A stretch of DNA of 64,000 nt from Metaphire vulgaris (GCA_018105865.1 CM030837.1:2502975-2566974); one strand, 5' to 3'; positions 42,730 to 56,093 are shown, counted from the first letter of the stretch. Program-made: numbers and translations. The notes: generated by a model from the letters alone, not told the origin.

Positions 42730-43088
42730 ACTGAATGATTGATTGATTGATTGATTAATTGATTGACCGATTCATTGATTCATTGATTCAATCTTCCCAA
42801 TGTACAATGGCCATTCTACAATCATATTACCAGATCTGTGATGTTTTCGACGCCATTTAACTCAAGTCAGACTCGCTGCAAAAAAATCATGTTTTCATAA
42901 AATTATAAAATTACAGCAAAACGTTCACTTCACTATACTTCGAAATAAATTACAGCTGCGGCAACACTTGTGTCCCTTCGGACCACTTATGGCGGCGTAA
43001 ACCTATCATAACGAGAATTTGCCCCTTCTCATACAACTCTCTCTATCCTCGTTTTCTCCCCACCCCCTCTCTTTTTCCCGCTATTGTC

Positions 43089-43161
<73 letters not shown>

Positions 43162-43321
43162 CACCCAATGTCATCCTGTCACTGTGAAGATCCCTGCGGT
43201 CCTCCAACGAAAATGAGTCAATAGAAGGTTGGCACGTGTTTGGATCTCCCGTTGTCACTCACACACAGTGTACCCGTTTATAAAACTGGAACATGACGAC
43301 GCACAGTTGGCAGCTTGCGTT
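42730..43321. other. Intergenic with (GA)n at 43094-43157
   Basis: A pure GA run of about 32 units is the only notable element. No coding sequence. Confidence 0.8.
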
Positions 43322-44045
43322 CCCCAGATGGCAGCAGCGTTCGCTTACTATTCGCATATTAATAAAGTCCGACGGTTTCACTGGAATTTCAAGTTTTCAA
43401 ATTTAGGACATATGCAAATGTTTCCATACAAGAAGGCAGAGAGCGAATCGAAATTCGAATTCCATCCTATAACGTATACATGTAAATGTAGGCAAATACT
43501 GTCAATCAGCCAACTTGGAAAAAAACTAAATCATAAAAGCAGCCATATTTCGAATGAAAGGCAGTGGGACACAGTGGTTCTCATACAGGACAGATCCTAT
43601 TGAAGCCCTGAAGCGCCCTAACCACAGTTTTCACGGTCCACTTTCACAGAGGATAATTTTACTGGATTTACTAGTGTCTCGATTGTACAGATAAGCGATA
43701 ACTCGACGATATTATTTACACTGGTATGCGGACTCTTCATATCAGGACTATTCATCTCAGGACTGTTCAGTAGTCCGCGTTGAACAGTCCTGAGATGAAT
43801 AGTCCTGATATGAAAGGTCCTAGATTCATTTACCATCTCGCCTTGCATGACTGATAGAGATTTGCATCATTACCGGACAACATGTCTTCCCTGGAGTCCA
43901 ATAATGAACGTTCCCAATCGTGTTTATGGGATAAACGGCTCACAACCAACCGACCGCAGACGGAAAATAATCTATAAATTGACAGCTTCTACATTCCCCA
44001 GATGGCAGCAGCGTTCGCTTACTAGTCGCATATTAACAAAGTCCG
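43322..44045. repeat. 52-bp direct repeat pair, 673 bp apart
   Basis: CCCCAGATGGCAGCAGCGTT...GCATATTAATAAAGTCCGAC at 43322-43373 recurs with two changes at 43995-44045. The pair brackets the hairpin at 43736-43814. It could be the ends of an unrecognised element or a footprint of a duplication. Confidence 0.85.
43736..43814. repeat. Perfect 34-bp hairpin with 11-nt loop
   Basis: Arm TTCATATCAGGACTATTCAT plus 14 bp (43736-43769), loop GTAGTCCGCGT, and the exact complement at 43781-43814. The arms contain CAGGACT(A/G)TTCA twice. Confidence 0.96.
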
Positions 44046-44315
44046 ACTTTACAGTGTAAAACTCAAATCTTCTATCACGTTCTTGACATTTCGGTCATTA
44101 TGGAGTCGTGCCAGTATGCCGTACTTGCTGTTTTGCAAGGCGAGTGACGATGTGAACCGACCACTCTGTTCCGCATTGATAAGCGATTTAAGCAGGTTAA
44201 TTGTGAGTCGGCAGCACGCAACCCATCGATTCCACCGAGGCATTATCAACAAGTACTGTACAGGCACCGCGCACGCCCCTTGCATTGCATACTGCCGTTA
44301 GACACGTGCTAGTAC

Positions 44316-44484
44316 CATGGGCGCCCACAGAAATTTTTCCAGGAGGGGCAAAACACATTTTAGCACAATGGTCACGGTTAGTATTCTAGAGAGGTTTTCA
44401 AATTTCAATGTGAAATATTGGTATTTGCATTTTCCTTAGGGGGGGGCAAGTGCCCCCTCTTTCCCTAATGTGCTGGCGCCCGTG
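44316..44484. mobile_element. MITE CATGGGCGCC, TSD 6/8
   Basis: The ends CATGGGCGCC and GGCGCCCGTG are inverted. The flanks GCTAGTAC and GCTAGTGT agree at six positions. A related copy is at 37880-38140. Confidence 0.75.
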
Positions 44485-45135
44485 GCTAGTGTTTACGATA
44501 ACGGATCGAATCGTCTGTCCCTCTTCCGGTTACGTCAACTCTGTGAGACAACACAGGAAACGATGACGTAACTCTAGCGAATTATTCTGGACCAAAGTTC
44601 TCACCACGCAACTTATCATCAGTGCGAAATTCTTTAAAAAAACATCGGCAGGCTACTTACTCCCCCTCTTTTCCCCCACCGGTCTTATCTCCGCCCCCAC
44701 CTCATTGGTCAAATGCTACTTTGGTCAATGTAATTTTGTTAGTCTGAGATTGAACCCAGGCGCCTAAGAATTCATTTGTCGCAATGATAAATTTTAAAAT
44801 CGCAAACGGAAGCGCGGATTTAGGATCTGCCGATCTTTAAGAGCGACGGATTTAACAGTCAGTTAGGACGGTGCTATCGCGGTTGGATGGATATAAGAGG
44901 GATTCCATCCATCCCGTAGCGTCATTTGCTCAGTCGGGGAGATAATCTCCGCAGGCGACGACTGTACCGGGCGCCTATTGATTCCACTTAATCATCGAAC
45001 ACACATAAGCTTGGCTTTTCGTGTATAATAAATCCGCCGAGTGTAGTTTCTAGTAATTAATCCGATTTTTTTCGCATCCGTTCATCCGACTACGACTTCT
45101 TCGGCTTCGAAAACGCGAACACGAGAATAAGAGAT

Positions 45136-45178
<43 letters not shown>

Positions 45179-45671
45179 TATATACAGAGACAGACAAACA
45201 TACAGAGACAGACAAACATACAGAGACAGACAGACATAGACACGGACCGACGGACAGACAGACATACAAACAGACAGAGACAGACAGAGACAGACGGGCG
45301 GACGGACAGACACAGACAGACAGGTAGAGAGAGAGAGAGAGACAGAGGCAGAGAGAGAGAGAGGGCAAGCCAAGAGACAGACAATCCAGACACATCACCT
45401 AGTCAAGGAACATGGATTATCGTCAGTCGCGTCAATTTAAGCAAGACACAGCAAGAGAGCAAGACAAGACTGACACGAGAGCTGAAAACAGATCCCAACA
45501 AGAGTAAGTATAAAACCAGAGAAAACCTTCGCTCAGTCCTGTCCGAGTTACGCACGAATTCCAAGAGAACTTTTATATATAGTAGGAGAGTATAAAACCC
45601 ATTAGAGAGTAATCTTACGAGTATTTGAGTACAAAAGATATTTTAGAATACTATTACAATAATCTATATAA
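44485..45671. repeat. Intergenic with (GACA)n at 45137-45362
   Basis: The microsatellite consists of GACAGACA, AGAGACAGACAAACAT and GAGA units. The remainder is unique sequence with no exon seen. Confidence 0.8.
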
Positions 45672-45722
45672 TATAACAGGGTTTAAATTGGTTCAGAATG
45701 GTCTGTCTGTGTGAGAACCACA
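45672..45722 (-). repeat. Retroposon tail, AAGGTTTAAAGTG type
   Basis: CAGGGTTTAAATTGGTTCAG ... TGTGTGAGAACCAC, the same unit as at 12817 and 25661. Confidence 0.7.
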
Positions 45723-45797
45723 ATGTCTTTCCATCTAATCTAGTATCCTATAGTACAAGGGTTTATTTTGAAATCATTTACACTAGAAGCCATTATA

Positions 45798-45894
<97 letters not shown>
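45798..45894. repeat. (AAT)n microsatellite
   Basis: About 32 uninterrupted AAT units. Confidence 0.97.
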
Positions 45895-45986
45895 GGCAAA
45901 TTCGCAGAGTATGCCAAGTTCTCGAGTCCATCTTTCCTCGTCATGTGCCCAAAAATAGACTTATTCTGTCTCAGCTTAGCCGTCTT

Positions 45987-46061
45987 AGTACAGTACGGTA
46001 CTATAAGCCTATAATCGAGTATACGTTACAACAGGGTCCGCTATAACGAGGTTCTACTGTA
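45987..46061. mobile_element. Short Tigger-like MITE beside the gene D splice donor
   Basis: The right end ATAACGAGGTTCTACTGTA is the complement of TACAGTAGAACCTCGTTAT, the terminus seen at 30361. The left end GTACAGTACGGTACT is decayed. On the minus strand only GTAAC separates it from the exon. Confidence 0.6.
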
Positions 46062-46066
46062 GTTAC

Positions 46067-46321
46067 CTATGGACGTGAAGACGATGACGATTATCACAGA
46101 TAGTAACAGGGCGACGCCTGTCGTCACGAAGGCAATGTTGAGGACCTTTTTTAGGATGACGTTACTGTCGTTCTGCGATCGGTTGATCTCCTGCAGTTTT
46201 CGCGCCGTTTCGGGGTCACCGGCCACCAACCTGTTATCCTCTAGTCTGCTGACAAGGCTGTCGAGGAACGTCGACTCTCTGCCCTTCTGCTGCTGCTGCT
46301 GTTGCTGCTTCTTCTTCTTCT
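46067..46321 (-). CDS. Tentative gene D, transmembrane exon
   Basis: The minus frame reads a Lys/Gln run, then RESTFLDSLVSRLEDNRLVAG, a charged helix, and a 22-residue hydrophobic segment (NIAFVTTGVALLLSVIIVIV), to a donor GTAACT at 46066 in phase 1. It joins in phase to 37700. Upstream the frame is closed by TGA near 46322. A neighbouring frame from acceptor CTGTCACAG (46400) is open (EDVGESSTA...) and would connect if two bases in the GA-rich run were absent, so there is a frameshift, an assembly error or a missed splice. Likely a single-pass membrane protein of unknown family. Confidence 0.5.
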
Positions 46322-46399
46322 CTCATTCGACGTCGGGGAACCAGTGTCGCCGACTGCTGCCGCCGCCGCTGCTGCAGTCGAAGACTCGCCAACGTCTTC

Positions 46400-47078
46400 C
46401 TGTGACAGACCTGAGAAAACTTTAAGAACAGCAGACGATTAGAGTTTATGACGTCACAAGCCATGTCTTCTAACAGGTGGCGGTGGTGGTGGTGGTGGTG
46501 GTGGTGAAGAACCACGTGTCAACATTGTTTTTTGACATTTAGGACATTAATTTGATATTTTAATTAATGACATTTGTATACTGCAAAGTTTTGTTCTTAT
46601 CCGTTGACGCAGAGACAGGAAGACAACGAAGGAGAATACAGGAACAAACCTACAAGAGGACAAGAAGATTGCAACGAATAAGATTAGGCCTACACAGCAA
46701 GATCATAACGTGAATGAATAGATGGGTGGAACATGTAGTGGCTCTCACACAGGGCATACCCTACTTACTCACCCACTGAACCACTTTAAACCCTGTGCTA
46801 TATATAATGAGCAGTGTCTTGTGTGATTCGTATTCTTTTTCCGGTTTTTGGTTTCTTCCTAAGCTCTCAAAGAAACTGTAATTAAAATTCAATTACAAAA
46901 TAATCTCATCTCGTCGTCTTCGTCGTCGTCTCGTCGTCGTCGTCGTCGTCGTCGTTGTCTATTTAGCATCACGAGCCCACCATCCAATAACGCGCAGAGA
47001 CAACGGAACTCAAGCAAAAGGCAACAATATTTAAAATCGATTGAATCTATAGTCTTGAACTTCTATGGCGCCACTTCA
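46400..47078. repeat. Intergenic or intron: repeats
   Basis: (GTG)n at 46483-46505, a retroposon tail in the forward sense at 46735-46800 (GTGGCTCTCACACAGGGCAT ... CCACTTTAAACC), and (CGT)n at 46915-46957. No further exon is seen. Confidence 0.7.
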
Positions 47079-47266
47079 CAGTGGCGGCTCCACCGGGGGG
47101 CCAGAGGGGCCCGTGCCCCCTATTGAGTGCCTGCCCCTCCAGCGACCCCCCAGTTGGGACCCTATACTTAATGCTACCTACATTAAACAACAAATGGTTG
47201 GCCCCCCATGATTAGAAGTTGCCACCCCAACGGCCCCCCACTTGCCAAATCCAAGAGCCGCCACTG
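47079..47266. mobile_element. hAT-like MITE CAGTGGCGGCTCC, 188 bp, TSD 7/8
   Basis: The flanks CCACTTCA and CCACTTTA. It contains GGGGCCCGTGCCCCCTATTG and CAACCATTTGTTGTTT-type sequence in common with 40533-40720 and 57783-57945. Confidence 0.93.
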
Positions 47267-47360
47267 CCACTTTATAATGCATAGAAGCATCAGTCGATGG
47301 TACGCCAAGTCAAAAAGCGCACAAGATCCGTGCCAAATCCAGGATATCACACTGGACAAC

Positions 47361-47530
47361 CAGGGGCGTAGCGACAGGGGGTTTATCGGTGTATATACCT
47401 CCCCCACCCCCAATAAAAAATCAGACTACCTTAAAATTTTAATGTGTTTTTAGGATTTTCAAATTTTTTGAAGATTTATACCCCAAATCACATTATACCC
47501 TCCCAAATCAATTTCCTGACTTCGCCCCTG
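47361..47530. mobile_element. hAT-like MITE CAGGGGCGTAGC, TSD TGGACAAC
   Basis: TGGACAAC is at 47353-47360 and 47531-47538 (8/8). The ends are CAGGGGCGTAGCGAC and CTGACTTCGCCCCTG. Confidence 0.93.
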
Positions 47531-47538
47531 TGGACAAC

Positions 47539-48088
47539 CCACTGACAGGTAACGCTGGATAGGCAATGAGTGAAAAGGATGGATTTTTAGTAAAAATATT
47601 ATTATGAAACAGGTGTTTGCACGTGACCTTGCTGACAAATGTGTCTCGTCGGAATAAAGCAATCGCCTTCCAAACACTACAGTCTAGGAAATTCCCATTT
47701 ATATAGCGCCCAAGTATTTGCTGTGAAAATAATAATCCAACTGAGTACAGTCTCTACTATTAATTAATTACTCGAGGCTCTCCGTACCAATGCTAGCAGA
47801 TGATCGCGTCTCCTCTTCGGCGCTATATAAATTATCACAGCACTAGGAATAGATGCAGTTATAGCGAATCAACATGTAGCTCTATGTATACAGGTATACA
47901 GTATATATATATATATTAAATGTATAAGCGGCGTGCCATTAGTTTGATGAGATGGTGGTATGGTAAACAAGCTTGCTAATTGACGTCATATTAAGCATGG
48001 AAGGGTCTATGGAGAGGCAATTTCCTGGTCAATACTACAATAATTAATATAGACTAAACGTAACTTTAGCATGGAACTAATTTACTGG

Positions 48089-48167
<79 letters not shown>

Positions 48168-48399
48168 GATTCCCGGAGTCGTTCTGGTGATATTTCTCGC
48201 CAACCCACAAGCATCAAGTTGGCCAAAGACCTGGATGAGTCGTGTCCCGATGATGTTAATGGCTTAATGCAAGTGACTAAGCGAGTAAGTCGTCCAAGAT
48301 GATGAATGCATGTCTTCTGCAGAGATGTGAACAAGGACTCTGTCCTTATGGCCAGGACAGGAACGAGGACTCAGTCCTCAAGGCCACAACAGGACCAGG
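47539..48399. other. Intergenic with (TA)n at 48090-48164
   Basis: Retroposon tails are at 47697 (CATTTATATAGCGCC) and 47820 (GGCGCTATATAAATT). A TA run of about 37 units follows. No gene is recognised. Confidence 0.75.
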
Positions 48400-48557
48400 C
48401 GGTGTTTCATCCAGGCCTATTAAGAGAAGATTTTCACCACTACCACCACCACCCCAAAAAAAGCCAGCGCTGGAAAAATTGCATTAAACTTTGCCTCTTC
48501 CACTCCAGCCAGGTCAATTTCTACTCCCCAAAGGCATGGAGTCTGGATAAAACACTG
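48400..48557. mobile_element. hAT-like MITE, TSD GGACCAGG/GGACCAAG
   Basis: The ends GGTGTTTCATCCAGG and TCTGGATAAAACACTG are inverted. Flanks 7/8. Fragments of the same family lie at about 5160-5300 and, inverted, 36830-36960. Confidence 0.8.
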
Positions 48558-48781
48558 GGACCAAGGACTTGACTAAGTTGACTTGGAAATTTAGCAAGGC
48601 CTTGGAAAAGGCATGTCTTGTCATACTATTTAGACTGTTACTTTAATGCCAATACTTATAGCCCTGGTTACTATAGTACGCACTACATAGTATAGAGTTG
48701 GATTATGGTAAACTGATCCAAGCGATATCGATTAACTATCGCCCAAATTGTCGACCGCTGTAATTTCTCGATTTCTTTCAG

Positions 48782-49056
48782 AAACGCGCGATCGTGTTTT
48801 TATTTGTAAAGAGTCTAGCGGCAGCACCGCCTCGGACGTCTGTTGCTTTACGTGCAGGTCGAATGTCTACGGGGATCGAACCCGGTTGGAACACCCTTCG
48901 ACCGCCCGGGTCGCGGCTTTTCGCGCCACCCTTCCGATCGGCCGTCGTTTCGGAACGCCCGCTCGATCCATCAGGTCGTTCAGCCTGGGCGAGTGGGCGT
49001 CCCCAATCCGATACAGTTGGCGATCCAATCAACGCACCCCCCACCCGATACCGTAG
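48782..49056 (+). CDS. Candidate isolated exon, Cys-rich start
   Basis: The acceptor TCTCGATTTCTTTCAG ends at 48781. A GC- and CpG-rich frame entered in phase 1 reads TRDRVFICKESSGSTASDVC, two more Cys in CCFTCRSN, then a basic Ser/Arg-rich tail to TAG at 49054. Composition and splice site look like coding sequence. No partner exon can be joined and the minus strand is also open, so this could be a terminal exon of an otherwise unseen gene or chance. Confidence 0.3.
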
Positions 49057-49674
49057 CATCGATTGCCTCCACCCCCCCTTCCTTCCTTCCGTCCTTTTCT
49101 TCCTTCCTTCCTTCCTTCCTTCCTTTCTAGTTCCAGCGAGACAGAAAGAGTGTCCACGGTAGGTAGTATGGGATTAGTGCTAGGAGGAGGAGGAGGAGGA
49201 GGAGGAGGAGGAGGAGGAGGAATGCTTTGTAGCGAAGAACTTGAGTTATGAGATGAAGAATAGCTACTGACATGTAGTTCGCCATTTGGACTCTACGACG
49301 ATTATTATACTACGCGAAGCATACAGACCTCACTACGATACAGACATAAACAGTGGCGTAGCCAGGATTTTCCGAAGAGGGGGATATGGTTCCCATCCAC
49401 ATGATTCCCAACATCGGAAAATCCTGACAAGCAAAAAATGGTTATCATCAACATGGGAAAATAAAAAAATTAAAAAATCCTGCCAAGCAGAAAAAGGTAG
49501 TCAACCATTATTTTGCTCTACTGAGTGAATTATACAATATTCACGTATATGAGCCCGTAGAACTATATACACAATAAAAAAAGTTTGTGGTCGAACAGCC
49601 AAGGGGGTTTCACCCCCAAACTCCCCTTTGGCTACGCTGAGAACGTAATCATCGTAATCGTCGTCATCATCATT

Positions 49675-49716
<42 letters not shown>

Positions 49717-50528
49717 TGATAGATCGATGACTAGCTGCTTGAAATGGTTAGCAACGCTGAAGCGAGATAACGACCAGAAATCCATTGGTTTCGTTGTTGT
49801 TAGATGTGGTTGTTTTAGTCAAAAATCTACTCCAAATATCCCAACACCGCAAAATTCCGTCACTTGTTCTATACTTAACTGTTGCAATGTAGTGCCGTCA
49901 GAAAATGCCTGTCAGTCGATTATTCTGGCAACAGAAGCTTTTTGATTCAACTTTATACTGTGCTTGAAAAATATATACAAAGTCTGGTGCCCAGTAAACG
50001 AAGGAAGAATTTCTGCTTGTCCCCCCCCCGTGTAATTTCTCGTACTGCCGATAGCCAGGCGAAGGTACAGTAATTGGAAGTCATAATAATATGACATCGT
50101 CTCTGACCGCTGACAGACGAGACACCAACAAGTCTGACGTCTAGTAATGAGTGTTGACATAATGGCAGACCAGTCGGCAGTCAATCCGTCTACGGATTTT
50201 CAATAAAGGCCGGGGTAATAATCGTTTTATCGTTTAATTTGGCCGATATATAACGATATCGAACGAGTAGTCGCTGCGTCTGAAGAGATAGGCAATAATC
50301 CTGATAATAAAGGCGACGACGTCGTAGTCGACGTCGTCATCATCATTATAATAATAATAATACCTTAGTCAGCTTTTGCACTGTGACATGGTAAGCAATC
50401 CAACTGATACCATGGGATGATATTATTATATAGTACAGTTAAGTCTGCTTGCACGGCAGTAATCGTATTGTCATACTGTACAGTATAGCTCATTAATACC
50501 AGCTCAGATATTCTCGCATCATTTAAGT
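49057..50528. other. Intergenic: hAT remnant and microsatellites
   Basis: (TTCC)n at 49078-49125, (GGA)n at 49183-49221, a hAT-like element from CAGTGGCGTAGCCAGG (49351) to TTTGGCTACGCTG (49638) without duplication, and (ATC)n at 49664-49715. No gene is recognised. Confidence 0.75.
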
Positions 50529-50736
50529 ATGATGATAAACAACAACGATGATGATGATGACGACTACGAAGATGATGATGACGACGACGACGACGACGAT
50601 GACGACGACGACGACGATGATGATGATGATGATGATGATGATGACGACTACGAAGATAATGATGACGACGACGACGACGATGATGATGATGACGACGACG
50701 ACGATGATGATGATGATGATGATGATAATGATGAAA
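50529..50736. repeat. (GAT)n/(GAC)n microsatellite
   Basis: GAT and GAC blocks alternate, with ACGACTACGAAGAT present twice about 85 bp apart. It points to segmental duplication within the array. Confidence 0.95.
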
Positions 50737-50770
50737 CTTAATGACATCTTTTATCTTCAAGCCAAGGGAA

Positions 50771-51055
50771 GATGGCAGATTGGTTTTACGTTCGAGCGAC
50801 ACGCTGACGGAGCGGGTTCGACTCCCGCAGTAGCCTCTGAGGCCGACTCAGCCTTCGTTCGCTAAAGGGCGGTGACAAATGAGTGGCAGAGTAAAGCTGC
50901 GAAGGTAAAACGCGGGTCTGGAGAAAGCAATGGCAGACTGCTCTAGATGGCGCGAGTCACCTGCGTCGCTGCTCGCCTGAAACCGGAGATCAGCGCCGGG
51001 TCCAAAACTCGAACTCGAGTATGGGCGAACCTTTTTACCCTTTACCTTTGCCAAG
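50771..51055 (+). mobile_element. tRNA-derived SINE, copy 1
   Basis: A box B (GGTTCGACTCC, 50815-50825) with a degraded box A is followed by GAGGCCGACTCAGCCTTCGT, AAGGGCGGTGACAAATGAGT and CGGAGATCAGCGCCGGGTCC, ending TTTACCTTTGCC. The body matches 56094-56360, the 3' end matches 29041-29150. Confidence 0.85.
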
Positions 51056-51109
51056 ATTGAATGAGTCAATTAACATTTGAATTTCGTATCTTCTAATACT
51101 TACCCCGAA

Positions 51110-51140
<31 letters not shown>

Positions 51141-52018
51141 TTTTTGACGATGATACCAGAATTTTGTCTAATTAAATACGCAGTCATCGGCTCTTCAAGC
51201 AGATAGCTATAGGGGACATGCAAACTGGTCTCAACATTCCGCCAACAGTCTGTAGAGGAGAAGACGGTGAAACCTCTCAATTTTCCTGGAGTAAATCTCT
51301 GCCAATGGGGAGGATCAAACTCCGGATCTCTTCCCCAGCAAATGGAACACACCGAAGCCACTTGTCCGAACAAGAGCACTTTAATTAAATAATTTGGATC
51401 GTCTAGTACAGCAGGCTGTGTGCAAAATCTCTTATGCTTACGATAATAAAGTAACAATTGGCCGTATTAGTGAAATGCTTGGATTGAATCCCATACATGA
51501 TATTGCTTAACTTAAGAATCGTCAAAACTCTTTTACACTTCGGTTCTCTAAGAAACCACTTTATTTTGTCAATTTTATAATAACAGTATGTGTAAGTGTT
51601 AGTTAATCTTGTGTTATCTGCGTTTGTGAATAAATAAATAAATATATATATAGTGTATATATATATCTTTATTCTTAGGAACTTTTCCAGACCTCGAACC
51701 GGACGAGAGTTAGCCACACAATTTCTTAATGTCTCCGGACACTTTTTTCATAAGACCTTCGGGAATGAAGTACCGAGGGCAAAAAAAAATATATATATAT
51801 ATATATATAGTGTATATACTATATAGGGATTCCGAAGGGAAGGAGCAATTACCCGTAATGCTCCCACCCAATCTCTCCTGGAAAAGCCCTCGAACCGCCT
51901 CCATCCCCCTCCTTCCGTTCCCATCGTCGCTACACCTGGTCAACTTTCTCACTTCCATCGTGTCGTCGGAAACGACTTCGCTGCAAACTTAAACGACCTG
52001 CGACGCCAACTCCCAATC

Positions 52019-52057
<39 letters not shown>

Positions 52058-52111
52058 TCCACCCGCCCGCCCACCCTAAGCCCAGCCGTCGAGGGAGAGG
52101 GGAGCAACTCT

Positions 52112-52145
<34 letters not shown>

Positions 52146-52366
52146 GTCGACGTCTGCGGAGGTTACATGGGATGTTGAGGATGAAACGTCTATACTCGCC
52201 GGTTTACGAGTTCACGGAACCTGAGAAGCGCTGATCCAAGCGACAGCACCAGAGAACCTTCAGCAGTGCCTCCACCCCCACTCCCCACCACCCCCCCCCT
52301 GCTCCCTGCGTATTTGCCCCACCCAAGCTCTTCTATTTCTCGTCCAGATGTCATTTTCATGCATAC

Positions 52367-52369
<3 letters not shown>
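51056..52369. other. Intergenic: microsatellites, one decayed tRNA-like segment
   Basis: (TC)n at 51112-51137. The minus strand at 51240-51380 has a box B-like GAGTTTGATCCTCC and may be another SINE. TA runs at 51790-51810 and 52020-52054, a TCC-rich block at 52110-52145. No gene is recognised. Confidence 0.55.

Positions 52370-52436
<67 letters not shown>
52370..52436. repeat. (TA)n microsatellite
   Basis: About 33 TA units with one TGTA interruption, then (GACA)n at 52542-52562. Confidence 0.96.
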
Positions 52437-53055
52437 GATATATGTTTTGTTTGCGGCGATTCGCCTGTTTGCTTAACAGCTGTCTGAAATTGTTTGAAGC
52501 CTCTGTCGACCTGATGCGAATGGCTCTGACTGCTAAAGACAGACAGACAGACAGACAGACAGACGGACGGACAAACGGACGTAGACTGTCACAGGGCGCC
52601 GCTGTAGTCAGAGAGATTCGCACTAGCGCCATTTTTTGCGTTCTCAGCGTCTAGATGTGATTCGGAATCGCAAAAATCTTCCTTCGGGTGTATTTTCGAA
52701 ACGGAGAATATATCCGCAGAAGTCTGGCGCCGACAAACGCCGAGGAAACACATCTCACTGCATCGTGATATAATGTACAGTATATGCAATCAGCATACAG
52801 TAGAATCCGGATAAACATACAAGAATACTGAGCATCAAGCATATCAATGTTTGCTTTTTGACGGCGATTTGGAGGTGGTGACCCTACCCTCCCTACAGGT
52901 AGAGGAAGCGCCTCAGTGGGGCTGACACCTCTGAGTTTAACCGCCCGACACTTCCCCTCCCCCCACAGCTAGAGCCAGAAAATTTGGGGACATGAATAGT
53001 TCGACCCGCACTGTATTTTTGAAAGATTGAACAAGGTCGTTATCGGGCAGTTAAT
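52437..53055. other. Intergenic, nothing secure
   Basis: A Tigger-like left terminus TACAGTAGAATCCGGATAAA is at 52797. The GC-rich patch at 52870-52975 has no splice-flanked frame. Confidence 0.45.
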
Positions 53056-53135
53056 TTAACCCCTTAACCGTGTATTTAACTGTAACTCAATATAAAATGG
53101 ACAGATATATCCGGGATCCCCAGTTAAGGGGTTAA
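53056..53135 (+). mobile_element. 80-bp TTAA MITE, copy 5
   Basis: TTAA at 53056 and 53132; two changes in the core (CAATATAAAATGGACAGAT). Confidence 0.92.
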
Positions 53136-53274
53136 ACAATCATTTCGAATTGTTTACCTGAAGGCAAAGCAGTCAGTGGTCGTCCGTCGTATGCAGGTAA
53201 TCCGAATGGATTACTAATAATTAATCATCGACTGAGAGAATTTTCAATCGGATACTCTCCGTGCACTTGTAATA

Positions 53275-53470
53275 ATTCAGGGTTATTTCTAGGATTATCA
53301 ATTTGAGGGGAGGGGTGTCGGTAAATTCTGGGGTCATCTGCCAAAAAAGTCTGTCAAGCCAAAAAGGATCATCCCATAGCTGAGATTGGGGGTGTTGGTG
53401 AAGGGGGGGTGTCAGTCTCAAATTGGGTGGGTGTTAGGGGGTTGGGGTGTAAAAATATCCCTGACTTGTA
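53275..53470 (-). mobile_element. Second copy of the CAGGGATATTTTT MITE
   Basis: The complement of 19031-19213, with ends CAGGGTTATTTC and AAATATCCCTG. Possible duplication ACTTGTA on both sides with a small offset. Confidence 0.7.
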
Positions 53471-53599
53471 CAGGTATAGACCCGAAATGATCTGCTGCTT
53501 ACAGAGAAATTAGAATCCTTAGAGTAGCCCGATTGCAAAGGATCAGAAACGAAGACGACGAAGACAACGAAGACAACGAAGACAACGAAGACAACGAAG

Positions 53600-54015
53600 A
53601 CAGCACATCAGCCTTAAAGGATACAATTAATTAATTACTTATCGACAAAATTAGAAATAAAAATACTCAACTGGCATCGACACGTCAGTAGAATTGATGA
53701 AAAGAGACTACCATACAAGGCACTCTACACTCAAATAGAAGGAAACAAAGGAAGAGGAAGACCCAGGAAAAAGTGGATGGACAACATCAGAGAAGATATG
53801 AACATGGAAAGGAATTACAATAGTAGAAGGAAGACGATTAGCAGAAAACAGGAGGATTTCCTGGAAATGTTTTGTGTCTAGCTATTGCCGCTAAGAAGTT
53901 GACAGAGATCACAATGATGATGACGACGAAGACGACGATGGTGAAGATCATGATCATCATGATGACGACGATGATGGTGATGATGATCATTATGATGACG
54001 ACGATGATGATGTTG
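53600..54015 (+). mobile_element. 3' end of a second non-LTR retrotransposon with simple-repeat tail
   Basis: A frame ending TAG at 53881 reads LNWHRHVSRIDEKRLPYKAL, then GRGRPRKKWMDNIREDM. This is the conserved C-terminus of endonuclease/RT polyproteins. It is followed within 25 nt by GAT/GAC-rich repeats to 54013, which look like its tail. It is 5' truncated and preceded by a (GACAAC)n-like run. Confidence 0.8.
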
Positions 54016-54373
54016 TTTAGCGCCAGTTAAATTAACAAGGCTGCAGTCGATTGTTGGTGCACAAATCCATCTGCAAAAGATCGCGCCCTTGGTCAGAACA
54101 AGTAAGACAAAGTCACGGAAGAAAAGCAAAATAAGTAGTTGTATTTTCGGTCCAAAGTTGAAAATACATTTTGAATTGGACGCTCTAACATCCAGAGAAA
54201 GAGGGCGCTGGATGTTTTTAATTAAAACTAAACATGGTCTTCGTTTCCATTGGTCAATTCTGAGTGAATTCAACAAATCCTGCTGAAGACCTGACGCCTA
54301 AGTGCAGATAGCAAATAAAGCCACGGAATAGTATTATATTTCTATGATCTTCTCAGACTAGCTGCTACGGAAA
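54016..54373. other. Intergenic, nothing secure
   Basis: A decayed relative of 54382-54560 may lie at 54050-54105 (GGTGCACAAAT ... GATCGCGCCCTTG). AATAAA at 54312 has no gene attached. Confidence 0.4.
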
Positions 54374-54381
54374 CTGCTGCT

Positions 54382-54560
54382 CATGGTGCGATTTGTGACC
54401 TGGAGCAGTGGAGGGGGGATATGTCGAGCTTGGGGAGATCTAGTTGTTGGAAAGTATAGCAGTGGGGGGATGTAGTGGTGGGGGAATGTAGCAGTAGGGG
54501 GGATGAAGCAGTTGGGCAGTGTGGGGCGGATCCCCCTTCCCCCCTACAAATCGCGCCCTG
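54382..54560. mobile_element. hAT-like MITE CATGGTGCGATTTGT, TSD CTGCTGCT
   Basis: The ends CATGGTGCGATTTGT and ACAAATCGCGCCCTG are inverted. CTGCTGCT is at 54374-54381 and 54561-54568. Since the target is a CTG run, the duplication is slightly less telling than the others. Confidence 0.85.
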
Positions 54561-54568
54561 CTGCTGCT

Positions 54569-56093
<1,525 letters not shown>

